In this document: piece after piece, positions 20,801 through 32,870 of the stretch
Layout: every line of letters starts with the position of its first letter
How positions within the stretch are numbered: the first letter of the stretch is position 1
Source of the DNA: Letharia columbiana
Taxonomy: Eukaryota; Ascomycota; Lecanoromycetes; Lecanorales; Parmeliaceae
DNA length: 64,000 bases
NCBI RefSeq assembly: GCF_014066305.1
Contig: NW_023501039.1
Location: 930,001 to 994,000, forward strand
Direction: 5' to 3'
Made by a program: the position numbers and the translations under genes
The notes under the pieces: model-generated
Databases searched by the model: none
What the model saw: only the letters and a program-made list of their open reading frames with translations
Told to the model about the DNA's origin: nothing

Positions 20801-21221
20801 AACCACCCACATCCAACTATTCACCCCTTCCACCCTCTCAACCTGCGAATCACAAATCGCGGCCATCAAGTCGTTGAGCGGAAAAGCTATGCTGGGCGAG
20901 AATGCATCCATCTCCATCCTCTCGGCCACCGACTCGAAACCGGCTGGTTGCGTTGTGCAATCCGTTTCTGCTTCCGCGGCCGTATTTTTACTCGTCAAGG
21001 GCCGTATAGATATTGACGCTGAGATCAAAAAGGGGAAAGAGAAATTAGCGGCTGCGCAAGAAGGAATGGAGAAGAAGAAGAAGATAGTCGGAGGCGAGGG
21101 GTGGGAGAAGATGAGAGAGGACGCCCAGGAGACGGAGAGGAGGAAGTTGGCGAATGCGGAGCAGGAGGTCAAGGTGCTGGAAGGGAGCGTGGAGCAGTTT
21201 GAAAGACTGAGGTTGGAATGA
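17892..21221 (+). CDS. VAS1: Valyl-tRNA synthetase
   Basis: Four exons: 17892-18138, 18193-18912, 18966-20156 and 20209-21221, about 1056 aa. This class I synthetase charges tRNA-Val. A Lys/Ala/Glu-rich N-terminal extension (residues 1-75) precedes the catalytic core. The HIGH signature appears as HMGH at residues 144-147 within [17 protein letters not shown], and KMSKS at about 649-653 within [18 protein letters not shown]. The editing domain carries EVATTRPET and [11 protein letters not shown], which the second intron splits precisely. The anticodon-binding and C-terminal coiled-coil regions follow, the last 65 residues being highly charged. In yeast one gene serves cytosol and mitochondria by alternative starts; I see no in-frame upstream mitochondrial presequence here, though an unrecognised upstream exon could supply one. 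Confidence 0.96.
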
Positions 21222-21901
21222 GGATGGGTTCCGATAGGCGAAGAAGAGGACGAAAAGAAGGCGACTGGTTTGAAGTGGGCAAGAGGAGACAGAGAGCAAG
21301 AAAGGAGAGGGGTAGATGCAAGGTCAATCTTGTGTCCATCAATATACACAGATGACGATGCCTCGCGTTCGAGAAGTACGTCCGAAGGACTGTGCACATT
21401 TGCAAGAAGGGCTCCCCCTCCTCGATCCAGATCCTCGTGTCTGAATCCCATCGACCCATCCAAGGCTAAGCCATCTCGTTGAATGATCAAAGATATGAGC
21501 GTAAGGCGCATCGAGACCTGATCGACAGACAGGGTTGACAGACGCTGATGTCGAGAATCAAGAACCTGCAACGGCGCCCCCCGAAGCTCGGACCTTTTGT
21601 GTCGTTTCTAGGCATCTGGCTCGATTGTATAGACATCTCAACAGATATCTAGGAAACCGCATTGTTGATTTATCGACTGATTGATCGATCGCTCGCAGAG
21701 AATATATAAATCTACTCTATCGGTATCTATCATATGCGTTTTGTCCGCAACACAGTAAAAAGGGGGATTCTGTAATCATACACCCAAACCTTTTCAAACA
21801 TCGTGGTACGCATCGAAATACCCTCGGCACCTAGAAACATTCGCCGCCTCACTCTCCCATAGGATTTCTCCCGCGAGTGGCGCAGCACGCCAAAAACACA
21901 C
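21222..21901. other. Intergenic between convergent genes
   Basis: 680 bp between the 3' ends of VAS1 and the transporter gene. A long minus-strand open frame here (ending near 20729) is the shadow of the VAS1 last exon continued into the spacer. Nothing else is recognised. Confidence 0.4.
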
Positions 21902-23988
21902 TTATTTTGACCCAGCCTTCAGCCTCGTTGTAGCGTAGGCCGCGCCCACCGCGCTAATTGCACCAATGAATAGACAAACTGCAATAGCATTCGGCCCATC
22001 AGCTGCCTTTGCCACATCCTCCTCTCCCAGATCCTCATGTAGTTCCGGACTCTTGCCCGGTTCGAGGATGGAAAAAACAATCATGCTTATGAACGTGCCT
22101 ACAAATTGCGGCAAAGTGGTGAAAAGATTCAAAATGCCGAGGTATATACCAGCTGTCTCGCCGGTTGAGGAGTCACCGCCGGACGAATCGTCGTCTCGGT
22201 CGAGATGATTGAGGCGTAAGAATGTTGGTGAGGGCGCAGGCGAGGAGAAGTCGTCGTTGGAGTTGGAGAGGCGGCGGTAGGAGGAGCCGTTTGCGAGCAT
22301 AGTCGAAGGCGTAGTAAGGCGGTTTATCTCCACCCCCATAAAGGCGAAGGGTGCCCAGCAGGCCAAGGCCCAGGGGATACCGCAGATACTCACGATAACT
22401 GTAGCCATTTGCAAGCTTCGCACAAAAGGAGCCATACACATGGCACCTGCGAAGATGATGTGGCTAACTTGCCAGGCGGTCAAGAGGTCGGGTTTGTATT
22501 TGTTGAGTGCAGTGACTATGGGAGCGAAAGGTCCTAGGAAGGCCGGCGGCCGCGGGGTGAACGGTCGAGAGCGGGAGGTATCCGGGGATTGAACGACGAA
22601 GGGTAGGAGGATGGACGCGATGAAAGTGATGATGGAAAAGACAACGAGGGACAGGGAGCCAACACGGCCAACGTCGCCGAGGGCGTCTTTGGAGGCGGAG
22701 GCATTGGTTTCGGGGTGGTAGCGGAAGTAGACTTCACCGACCCAGGTGGTGGAGTAGAAGAGGAAAGGAAACCAGCCTGTAGATGTAAGTCCTGCTGTTC
22801 GTGGGAAAAGGGGGATTTTGTTACCGATCCATGCCCAGAATTGGACCCAGCAGATTGCTTGTATCCGGTCTGGTAGGTGCATGGTAGTCTTCAAGATCTT
22901 GCTTATCATCTTCACTGCCCCTGTCTTGGCACCGTCGTCCCTGCAAGCGTGGTTAGACGCCATAGCACATCCACTATTGGAAAGAGAGCACTACCTTGCT
23001 GAGATCAAAACCCGCTCTTCGACAGCCCACGACGTGATGGCTATGGCAAGGAGAAAAACAAAAGCAGCAATCACGGTCAATTGCTTGAACTGAGAGTCCC
23101 CCAAAACATTTCCGAAAATGCTGACAAGATCCAAGGTTCCAGCGCCATAGCCTATGAGATGGCCAATGGCAATCATCCTGCTTGCTTAAAGATCTCAATA
23201 TTAGCGTACTCTCGAAGGCAGGGAAGCAGCGCGTACCCCAGGCAGAACCAAGCTGCTGCTTTGCAATTGGGAGAGTGTCGACGATGAGACTTCGGCATGA
23301 AGACTGGACTGGATTGTCACATAAGCTGTGCGATCTGTCTGTTCTATGCGAGCACAGCACCAACCTGCATTGATAGCAAAGTCCACGGCGTAGATACTAA
23401 GGACAGCCAGGGCGATCGTGCATGACCTCGCCTGTTACCCATCATAAGCTGGAGGCCCCAGAGTACACAATTCCCAGTCACCAACCGTTTCCGGCTCCCT
23501 TACAAACAGCCGCACTATCTCCCCAGTCCACCCTAGTACCAATAGACAGACAGCCACGATCAGAGATCCCCCAATCATGAATGGTCTCCGTCTCCCCCAT
23601 TTCGATCTCGAGTTGTCTGCCAGCACTCCCACCACCGGCTGCATGATCAGTCCTGATAAAGGTCCCGCGATCCATACCAGCGATGTTCGACTCTTAGTGA
23701 GGCCGAGTTGGAGGAGGTAAGGGGTGCAATCTGTCAATTGGCTCAGTGAAGCTGCTTCTTGTGTCGTCGTGGAAGAGGGAAGTCTTACAGGTCATCTCAA
23801 TGCCCCAAGTAAACCTATACAGGACTCGTAAGCTTTCGGGTGAGCCATCTGCAGCAAAGGCGCACTCACTGTAAGCCGATCAGACTGAAAGTCAACAGTG
23901 CCATCCGAATGGACTCTGTCGAGCCTTTGATTGATGGGGTGCCGGCCCATGATGCCGCCTGAGGCATTGCCTCTTCGATCTTTCTCAT
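21902..23988 (-). CDS. SLC45 / GPH-type major facilitator sugar transporter
   Basis: Seven exons on the minus strand: 23988-23870, 23814-23789, 23730-23486, 23431-23365, 23308-23237, 23184-22995 and 22940-21902, about 585 aa. All introns are GT-AG and the exon phases sum correctly. Splicing restores the transporter from SIRMALLTFSLIGLQFTWG through CTPYLLQLGL, the loop SKWGRRRPFMIGG, CRSLIVDTLP and RMIAIGHLIGYG. These are the landmarks of the plant sucrose-transporter / SLC45 / fission yeast Sut1 group, which takes up sucrose or maltose with protons. About 12 membrane helices are expected. A Ser/Asp-rich loop near residues 435-480 is cytosolic. The substrate cannot be read from sequence. The second exon is only 26 nt. 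Confidence 0.9.
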
Positions 23989-26547
23989 ATGGGTTCCTAG
24001 GTGTCATCTAGGCCATTTGAACGTGGATTATTGCTAGTGGCATGGACTAGTCTCCGTTATGCAGGGTGACACAATGCGCTTGCTGATGGAGCAGATCCTG
24101 GTTGTGGACAAACAGGCAATTGGACGTCCTTCCGTCCTCAGATGAAGCTTGATTGATATTGGTATACAAGTAACTTACACAGGCGTCAATTACGTGGTCT
24201 CATCATTATTTCGATTTCCAACATACATAGGTGTCTCGGCTTTTGTTATCAGCCTCCAAGGCTGGAAACATGAAACCGCCTTATCTAAATTTATGAAACC
24301 TGCACTACTGGCATAAACTTATACACTTTTCTTGGCGGATCTATGCCATATCTCTATACCTCGAAAGTTCTTAGAAGAATCAATCAATGATAGCTTCTTG
24401 ACTTGCAGTAAGATAGAGTTCGATCGTCAATAGAACCTCGACTGTACTATTATCAACGACCTAGTACCAAAATCTAGATGTCAAGTCTCCATGCCCGCGG
24501 CAAGATTTAGCTGTTGGGTATGAAACCTGAGAAGGCAGGAGCGAATTACGGGTGTTGAAGGCCCAGTTGATATTCCCAAGGATAAGCGGCAGTCAGTACG
24601 GAGGTAGCCCTATTTCTAACCATTGAATCAAGACATTGGTCCACTTCGCGAATGTCTTGAGCTAAGTCCACAATCCCCATTTACTGTGAAAGCTTTGAGC
24701 AAGGTTTAGTCCCTGGTTTTAGAGTGGTGAGAGATGACCACCGCCATAGAGTCACGGTCTCTGTGTGCACGTGCTGCTTGCTAAAGCGCAAGACGGACTG
24801 CAGCCAAAAAGGTTTTTTCTTCCGTTGTTGCAGGATTGTGGCTTGATCGACGGCCGCTGGATAGGGCAGGAGAACATGCCTGAAAACAGGGAGACGATTG
24901 CTGAACGAAAGAATTGACCTGCCAAGAACATTGATGAGAGCAGTGTTGCCCTGCGATACAACAGGTTCATGACCCCGTCCCTGAAGAAACTTCAGAATCC
25001 ACAGAGTGGTGAATGAAAAATTGGAGTGGGCTATTGGAGGTGATGAAAGAAACAGCTTGGCAAGGACTGGCGTTCCTTCTCTGTGGGGCACGTCTAGCAT
25101 CGGCGTTCTACAGCACCAGACCGAGCAGAGCTGGAATCCCAGTAAACAGTTTCCGCGCACGAAGCTTCGACGTCCCCAGAAGCCTTCTGGACAATACCTA
25201 CACTATGCTGAGAATCGGTCCTCTGGGTTTCGGGTTGAGATCGGAGAATTGAAAGTGGGGGGGAGATACTTAGCCAATAGAAGACGTTACCAAGAAGGTA
25301 AAGAACAAGACGGCCGGAAGATCCAGACAGCTGCAGGCTAAGTGTCGCGCAGAGAAAAACCCTCATGATGATTGATGGGTGGATGTTGAAATCTCTAGGT
25401 AAGTACAGCAGAATCACTGGGCTGTGGAGACCATGGAAATTGAAGGACTGAAAATGGACTTTGTTTTGAAACAAGTCGATGCCAAGAGCAGTAGCGCCTC
25501 GCGCCAAGAATAAGGCTGTGTTTCAAGCTTCGTGCTTTTCTACCTGCGCAGACTCGCAGAGCATCTTGCCCAATTCTTTGGAACAGATTCAAAGGGAAGT
25601 GGGCTGCACGGCCATGCAGAATGGTAGAAGTGCTCTCACTCTCTAGGCTTGCCTATTACCGTGGTCATTTCAGCTCTCATGTTGGGTTTCTCCTCCTTGC
25701 TCGATGCTGTTTTGCTCAGACCGTGGTCCTGCACCCCTGCAGCAATGCTACATCCACCGACTATAGGGGGAACATAAAGCCGGAAGAACCATGTTCTGGC
25801 TTACCGCTTATCGTGCCAATGAGCTTCCCCTCTCACCGCTGCCAGCCATATATGCATCGGCCGTAGCTGTTTGATGTTCAACCCGGAAATGCTCGGCTTG
25901 GCAAGATTACCTTAACATCTACCTGCAGCAATATTGCATCGGTAGGCTGCATCTCCCCACCTTCTGCATGATGCAGGCAGGCACAATGCAATGTCCCTTT
26001 TCCAGAGTTGATACCGCGAGCCTGCGACAAGTCGCTGCCGAATCCCCACAGGCGATGAGGTCTCGTGGGCAAGTGCCTTTCTTTGGTGCTTTTGCAGATG
26101 AATCTGTTTCAATCGCTCGTAAAGGCCCAAGTAAGACTGCGAGACACGTGCGGGTCGAAGTGACCTCTATGCCTTCATGACAGCGAAGAGACACGTTTGT
26201 CTCGATTACTTGGCACATCTACAACCTGTCAACGAGGACCATGAGACTCAATATGGTATGGGCACACCCCTCAAAGAAGCAAGAGAACCCAGGTCATTTA
26301 ATTCTAGATTAGACTCTCAACTCCGGCCTCTTCATTTCCCAAATTTCCCCTCACGGAAGCGCCTCCTCCTTTTGAGGGGTAGTGACAATGCTCCAGTGTG
26401 AAGTCTTTCCAAGAGGGTATATAATATAATCCTGCGTCCTCATTTTCTTCAACCTACATTACACATTTCGCGGACGGTGTCTTCAAACATTTGCATCTTA
26501 CCACAGTCCTTCAGCTCATAAATATCAAAAAGTCACACTCATTCAAG
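23989..26547. other. Long stretch without a recognised gene (2.5 kb)
   Basis: Upstream of both the transporter (minus strand) and the GH128 gene (plus strand). Several open frames of 60-160 codons exist on both strands, the longest on the minus strand at 24681-25160, but none shows a domain, a signal peptide followed by sensible sequence, or matching splice sites. Base composition is ordinary, not RIP-like. It may hold long regulatory regions or a non-coding RNA. Confidence 0.4.
26347..26430 (+). promoter_or_regulatory. GH128 gene core promoter: stress elements and TATA box
   Basis: CCCCT at 26347-26351 and AGGGG at 26375-26379 are stress-response (STRE) cores in opposite orientations. TATATAATATAAT at 26418-26430 is a strong TATA box about 120 bp before the ATG at 26548. 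The binding factors are inferred from the yeast Msn2/4 consensus. Confidence 0.5.
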
Positions 26548-27597
26548 ATGCACTTCTTCACCTTCCTATTGACGCTCGGCTTCGCCCTGTCCGGTGTCCA
26601 ATCTATCCCGGCCCCCTCCCAACCCTTCCCTGAGGTCGATCCTGCCTCGAATCCTCTCAACGCAGCTCGTGCCCTTCCGAGCGGTGACCTATACCCACCC
26701 CAGCCCCCAGGAGCTGGCCCGGGCAAGCGTGGACTCCTCTATAACACCGAGTCCAATGTTGAGTGGAGCAACTTCTACGTCGAGAGTCCCTACGTCACGT
26801 ACGGGAGCAATGGGGATGTCATACGTGGCGATGAGATCAACGCCTGGTTCTCATACGTTCCCACCATAACGGTCGATGCCAAGCTGGAGAACAGCGACTG
26901 GAACGACACCGTCCCGATCTTGATCGAGGGTGGAACTAAAGCGATGTTCGCGTAAGTGCTCCCAACATTCAACAGAACCTCTCGATCTCTGCTGACCGGG
27001 TATACAGTTCGAACGAACCCGACAACCCATCGCAAGCTAACCTCACCCCAGCCCAAAGTGTCACCGTCTACAAGAGGTTCATGCAGCCCTACTACGGCAC
27101 CGTCCAACTCGGCACTCCGGCAGTCACCAACGGTGGAGGTCAGGCAGGCTTGACCTACCTCGACGACTTTGTCCGCCTATGCACCGGTTGTGCTTACAAC
27201 TTTGTGAACGTGCACTTCTTCGTCGACCGGTCCGAGATGAGCGTCACTCAGTACATTGAAGCGCTGACGACCTACATCGACGTCACCGTACCAGCAATCC
27301 AGGCCAAACACGCGCCGCTGGTCGGACTACCGATCGCCGTCGGCGAGGTGAGTATCCCTTCACTCAAAATCTCCCACCGGCTCGCGCCACCGACTGACAT
27401 CCTCCCAGTTCTGGCTCACGGGCGCTTCGGAGGCCGAAGCCGGAGCGCTGATGGACGAGCTCCTCCCCTGGCTCGACGGCAACGCCAACGTCCTGTTCTA
27501 CCAAGCCTGCGGCGGCTTGTTCGAGGGCGGGTTCGTCGACGCTGCCGGGACGGGACTCACGCCGGCCGGAACGGCCTACGGCGGGCTGGCCCTTTGA
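26548..27597 (+). CDS. Secreted GH128-type glycoside hydrolase (Asl1-like beta-1,3-glucanase)
   Basis: Three exons: 26548-26951, 27008-27347 and 27409-27597, 310 aa. Residues 1-19 (MHFFTFLLTLGFALSGVQS) are a signal peptide. A Pro-rich linker precedes the catalytic core, which begins KRGLLYNTES. The core has the features of the alkali-sensitive-linkage (Asl1) / GH128 family: SNEPDNPSQ, where Glu138 fits the acid/base, YLDDFVRLCTGCAYNFVNVHFF, and GEFWLTG, where Glu248 fits the nucleophile; the second intron falls exactly after Glu248. Such enzymes cut beta-1,3-glucan and in fungi act in cell-wall remodelling. GC-rich third positions and the strong TATA box suggest good expression. Residue roles are inferred by family resemblance. 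Confidence 0.9.
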
Positions 27598-27975
27598 GCG
27601 GTGATGGTGCAGGGGTCGTGTGGAAGCGAGTTGCTGGACGACTGATTGATTGATTCATGCACGCATGCGGGAAAGAGGCTCGGTTCTGTATTCTGACGCG
27701 ACTAGGGTGAGGGTTGATACCCACGTAGTTGCGGAAAAGTAGAATAATGAAAAGGATTCCCTTTGCAACCATGATCGACCTGAACCCTCCCAACAATCCT
27801 TGCGTGACCGACTCTCCGGGAGACGATGTTGAAACACTGGACGGATGCAGGCGAGATTGTAGATACAACAATCGCGCACCTATTATGGGAAAAGTCCAAT
27901 TGAACACACCGAAATGGGGAATCTCTCAAAAGCGCAATCAACCCTCGCACCCCCGCTCCCCCAACCTCCCTCCCC

Positions 27976-28590
27976 TCACCCCCTCACACCCCCGCCTTCC
28001 CCACCCCCCTCCTTCTTCCCGCCCCCAAAAAGATGCTTCGCCTTCTCCTTCAACCCCTCATGCTCATGCCCCGCCGGGCGATCCCGGTGCACGTTGCCTT
28101 CGCCGCCCCTGCCCGTGTGGAAGTTCTCATACGCGGGCTCGGGCCGCATCGCCGTCTCGGGCACGACGTCGTCGTCGCCGGGCATCGCGCTGCCCTTGCG
28201 GGGTTTGAGGCTGGGGGATTCCATATTGCCGGCGCCGCCTCGCTACACGTGCGCGGGGATACTGGTCAGATGGATAGGGGCTGCGGGCGGTGGATGCGGG
28301 AGGTGGTGGTGGTGGTGGTGGTGTGTTTGGAGGAGAAAGTTGGGGGTTGGGGGGGGGGGGGGACGTACGCCGGAGGAGTAGGGCCCGTCGCCTTGGTCGC
28401 CGATGGGGCCCTCGCGGACGATTTCGCCGTCCGTGTAGGCTTTTTCGTCGGGCTCGATGTTGCCGGCTCCTGGGGTGGAGGGATGGGTTAGCGATTGTCA
28501 ATCGTGAAAGGGTGGTCGAAGAAAGGGGCTCGGGTTCGTAAGGGGGATGTTACCGCCGCGGCCGTGGGAGACTATTGGCTCGGAAGACAT
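27976..28590 (-). CDS. DUF3602 / PAR32-like small protein with GRGG repeats
   Basis: Three minus-strand exons: 28590-28554, 28469-28369 and 28242-27976, 134 aa. The protein is hydrophilic and disordered, and repeats the motif (S/H/T)GRGG(A/E)GN at residues about 9-16, 45-53 and 95-102; both introns fall inside or beside a repeat. This pattern defines fungal DUF3602, which includes yeast Par32, a phosphoprotein that acts under TOR control on ammonium transporters. Only the family resemblance supports a role here. The second intron contains a run of 12 or more G, so its exact sequence may be unreliable. The C terminus is Gly/Lys/Glu-rich. Confidence 0.8.
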
Positions 28591-30094
28591 TGTGTGATGT
28601 TTGGGTTTGGCTTTCTGATGGGGATCTCAGTGTACTGAGGAGAAAGTAGTAAGTGATTTGTGAATGTGAATGGTGGGTTGCTGGAATGGAATACCTGGAA
28701 GAGTAAGGCGCTGGGTTTTTTTATCTTTAATTGCAGGTTCGATTGGAGTGAAAAGAGTGGAAACTTGATACTTTCTCCATTTGAGGTTTGCATTTACCAG
28801 AACCATGACGTCGGGACGAGGGGAGTGGTGGGGCAGTTTTGGGATGATGTAATTAGATAGGGTTTACAGTGGCAGATGTCCTGCTAAGATATTAAGATAT
28901 CGATATTGAAATCACGGTTAATTTAATCGAATTTCACTTCGATAATTTACAGTAGTTAATTGAAATGGATCATCATTAGGTAGTAATTATAATTTTTAGT
29001 ATTGACCGTGGGCAAATCCAAAGACGGGGGGCGGAGCTAGCCCCGTGGCCGGACAGCCAGACAGCCTACAGGCCGCCCAATGCTAATAAGACAAGTAGTG
29101 TAACCAAAGATGAAAAAACAAGGTCCTGATTGAAGAGCAGGTAGGAATACAAGAATACTAGGTCCGAGAAGTGTTCAAATATGACTTTGCATTGCTTTTT
29201 TGTGAGGGCACTGACGCCTCTCACTGCCACTCCTTTACCGCGAGGTTATATGATGAGTAGGAGAGTGCTGATAGACAATCATCATTGACTTTGATTGGAC
29301 CAAGCAGTCCGTTTCCCAAATGGCGATTGTGTGCATGATACTGTGCAGTAGTAAAAATATACTGAGACTGTGCAGATTCTGTACATTACTCACTCCCAGC
29401 TGGATGGATTCTAGGACTATTATGCTCGTCCAATTGAGCACGTAGTACATCAAGTGTTTACATCTCCGTGTTCGTGAAATGTGGTTGAGTCGGGAGTCTG
29501 GCTCAAGGTCCCTCTAGAGGTGTACTTAGGGACCCCGAGCATCTTGAAGCGCTTAATCTATATTTGGCGGGTACCTTAGATCCGCCCCCAGAAAGCCAAA
29601 CCAGGAAATTTGGACCAGCCCTGTGGTGTATTGTCTATAACGACGTGGTCCCCATAAACAGAATTCTTCTGAGTATATTTGATCAGTCAATCACTGGCGC
29701 GAAGCTCATGTACGTCCATGATCTCCATGCACTGGGGCCCCCGGCATTTTTGCGTCCCGGCTTCTTGCTACAGAAGCCATGACCTTCCCCCTCCGTCACA
29801 ATCCCTCCACAATACTCCACCCTCCTTTTCATTGCATGAAGAATACTGTAATACATTGAGAAAAATGAGATGAAGGCTGGAAGGGGTTGCGACAGGGAAG
29901 AGAGTTGGAGGGTGGAGAGGTCAGTATCTTCGAGAAGTTTGGGATTGATGTTTTCTTGGCCCGTTTGTGGGACCGCCGGATGGGAATGGAATCATGGGGT
30001 ATGTCTATAAATTGAAGTGCTTGCAGAGGATATAGCACGATAGCAGGGTCACATCGTCATAAGGTTCCGATTAGACAATGCATCTCTCTCGACA
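28591..30094. other. Intergenic, 1.5 kb
   Basis: No gene recognised. About 28870-29005 is distinctly AT-rich, with several ATATT/AATTT runs, and may be an old transposon scar. Next to it, 29026-29042 forms a small GC-rich hairpin (GGGGC-7-GCCCC). The remainder is ordinary. Confidence 0.4.
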
Positions 30095-30826
30095 ATGGCT
30101 CATCTAGAACCTCTCGAGCCTCTCTCGCGGGCCGACGAACAGAACGTCAAAATTAGCACACAGATCCCTCCAAGCATCCCGCAACTTTTGAAGGTGTTTG
30201 AAGCACCACTCGCATCGGTCCTCGAAAAAGCAGAATCAATCGATCTTGCCATCGCAGATGTAAGCGCGCTGAGTCCCTGGCAAGGCGTTTTCGACCACGT
30301 CGAGGAGCGTGGATCCGATTTGATATTGTGGACATTGTCTGTACCGACCGTGATAGTCGAGAGTGGTAGATGCGAGGTGCGCTTGCTTGTGAGACGAGAA
30401 TTGCCGAGACCGGTACGCGCGAAGCGTGAAGCGGCCTGTATCAGACTAAGGAAAGCAGCTGACTATGAACTCCTCAGGGCCACTAAATCGTGCTCCGTGG
30501 GCGGCGCGTCCAGGGCGCATTTTCTGTCTTCCCGGGGCTTGGCGCTAGGCGCATGGGAAACTCTGTTGGATTTGATACTATGTATCACGGAAGAGAAACA
30601 AACACGGCTTCAGCGATACCATATGTACTACATACATGCGCCACACACCCTTGAAGTTCAAGCTTGTAGGGTCGGAAGCCTTCGAAATGCGCACAAGCTC
30701 CTCCTATGTACCCTTTTTCCAACTCGACATCTAGAGGTTTGCGGTCTGTTTAGGCGGTGGAGCGGCGCCTCCTGTGGTTGGGAGACCCATGAAGATCTTG
30801 AAGCTATCGTAGATACCCCATTCTGA
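30095..30826 (+). CDS. Doubtful hypothetical protein, 243 aa
   Basis: A single open frame beginning [17 protein letters not shown] recognise no domain, membrane helix or signal peptide. The first half has plausible amino-acid use; the second half is rich in Cys, Arg and His and looks less protein-like. Its last 96 bases overlap, antisense, the final exon of the phosphate carrier gene (30731-30822). It may be chance, or the first exon of a differently spliced gene. Confidence 0.25.
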   Translation: MAHLEPLEPLSRADEQNVKISTQIPPSIPQLLKVFEAPLASVLEKAESIDLAIADVSALSPWQGVFDHVEERGSDLILWTLSVPTVIVESGRCEVRLLVRRELPRPVRAKREAACIRLRKAADYELLRATKSCSVGGASRAHFLSSRGLALGAWETLLDLILCITEEKQTRLQRYHMYYIHAPHTLEVQACRVGSLRNAHKLLLCTLFPTRHLEVCGLFRRWSGASCGWETHEDLEAIVDTPF

Positions 30827-32153
30827 TCACCCTGTTAGCATCCGTAGAGACCGTCGATTCGAGAAAAGACTTACGCAAGGATGTCAATGTGCCTATCATG
30901 AAGATTCTTAGCACGAGACCGTTCCAGAGGCCACCAAATCCGATATCCTTGTAAATGCGGCCCGTGGCAGCTCCGAAGGCCTCTCCAGGCTGGCGATTTG
31001 CGTTGAGCTTGCTCACCATGACATCTGCTGGATGAGACACGATGGCACAGAGAATACCAGCTGAAAAGTGTCAGCCATGAATGAAATTCACTCAAATGTT
31101 GAGTATCAGGCATACCAGCATAGCCTCCAGCGAAAGAGACAGCGGTCTGTGTCCCTCTGCCGTAATCTGACTTCTTGCCGGGCATATAGCCATATATCAT
31201 CTCAACGATTGTCTCGAAAGAGGCGAATTTCATCATGGTGTACGGGATTTGACGGCCCCATAGAGGATACAGACCTTTGTAAAGCCTGTCGAGCCAAATT
31301 AGCATAACCTTAAATATGAAGTTCAGGCCTTATGCTCACCCTGCGGTGCCCTCCTTAGCAGTGATTGTTGAAATTCCGCTGAAAGTCCCAGAGGCGAAGG
31401 GAGGAATGGTGGTCTGCATTCGCACCTTCACAGCCTCAAATGGACAAAGTGCTATATCAGCAATGAACTCGGCCGAAGCGCTGGCGGTGAGGTATAGCGA
31501 TGTCTTGTATTTGTAGGCGTTTTGTTCTCCAGCAAGATCAGAGTAGAACTTCTTGAAGAACTCGTATCCGCCGTACTTGAATGCACCTTGCGCCTGGATC
31601 CGATGAGTGCAGTCATTATTGTACCTCTTTAGAAAAGCATACCGAATAGCCAAAGAACGTTGGACCCCACCCAGTGAAAATACCACGAACACCCTCCGCT
31701 CGACCAATCTTGCCCCAAGCCTCAAAGTTGCCCTTGTACATCTTCGAGTCGACCTGACGACGGCATTTGACCAGGTCCAATGGGGTTACGGCAGTATGGG
31801 TCAACCCCTGCCATACTCGTGAGCTACCAACCCTGTGCTGGCGTTTCGGCTATACCCACACAGGCAACAAGACCTCCGAAAATGCAAGCAGCGTAATATT
31901 TGGCTGAGTAGAGCTCTATCTGCCCTGTTTTTGCTTGTGCTGCTGCGCTAGCTTTCTTGATCTCCCTTTGGGCTTCTTCACTCAAGGCATTGGCCTTGCT
32001 TTTAGCATCTTCGGTGACGCTCCATATCGAGAACTGGGGTCTTGCAGTTTTTTTCTGCAAAGGTTTGGGGGTCGACTCCTGCGATCTGGTAGTCGTCAAT
32101 GGGTGTCTGCAGGAGAAGACCTCATTGATATCGCTCGAGGTGGGGAAAAGCAT
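30731..32153 (-). CDS. Mitochondrial phosphate carrier protein
   Basis: Six minus-strand exons: 32153-31860, 31807-31643, 31593-31340, 31285-31116, 31060-30875 and 30822-30731, 386 aa. Mitochondrial carrier family (SLC25), inner membrane, phosphate/proton import for ATP synthesis. The three carrier signatures are present: [16 protein letters not shown] and PADVMVSK. The subfamily features [20 protein letters not shown] and [20 protein letters not shown] identify the phosphate branch (Mir1/Pic2, SLC25A3). A long Ser/Ala/Lys-rich N-terminal extension of about 85 residues precedes the first repeat. The last intron uses the second of two possible AG acceptors (after gatcag), because the first would bring a stop into frame; this restores [16 protein letters not shown]. 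Confidence 0.94.
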
Positions 32154-32870
32154 GATAACCCTGCTACTCTCAGCATATGCAGCCCATCAATGTCTTTTTT
32201 CATTCCTAACTCACACTTTCGCAGATACCCAACTTCGCAGCAGTTTCTCGATTTGCCAATGGCAAAACAAAGACTTGAAGCTTCCTGGAAGAAAGGAAGG
32301 TGGGACAGCTTGGCCAACAGCACTAAACCTTTGACGTAGGATCACCAGCAGGGGTCATTGATCAAGACTAGCATATCTATTTCGAAAAAAACAGCAATAC
32401 CTTACAGGCGGGTATGCTCTTGTTTATATAAAGTACAGAGATTGCATGGAGACCAAACCCTCCAGGATCCTCCAGGGTGGATCCGAGGCTTTCCGAGTGC
32501 GTGATATAGACCGCACTGGGGCCGAGATGTGAAGCTGAGTAATTCAATAATGATGAGACATACACTCAAACTTTCATATTCATGATTCGTTTTATGATTC
32601 GTATTATCAGCGATGAAGAGCAAGTTTTACACTGGCAATTCGGGATCAAAATTTGTTATTTTGGAGTTACACAATATGATAGAAATTCACGATTTTCCCT
32701 ACCCCTCGTACGCTGAGGGATGCTCCCACCCATGGTTAAAAATCAAGCGAGGCAATTATACCCGACAAATTCCCTCATACAATAATTCGACGTCGACATT
32801 CCCTTGCTTTAGACTCTGGAATATGCATCGGTGACTACGGAGGCGCAGCTGAGCAGCAGCTTTGTTGACC
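32154..32870. other. Intergenic between divergent genes
   Basis: 717 bp upstream of both the phosphate carrier and the CBS-domain gene. No coding sequence recognised; it should carry both promoters. Confidence 0.4.

Noticed and set aside
20729..21571. 280-codon open frame on the minus strand over the VAS1 3' end
   Set aside because: It mirrors the VAS1 last exon, is Ser/Leu-rich without any domain, and arises from codon bias of the opposite strand.
24681..25160. 159-codon minus-strand frame
   Set aside because: Irregular amino-acid composition rich in Cys, Phe, Leu and Ser; no domain and no supporting splice or promoter signals.
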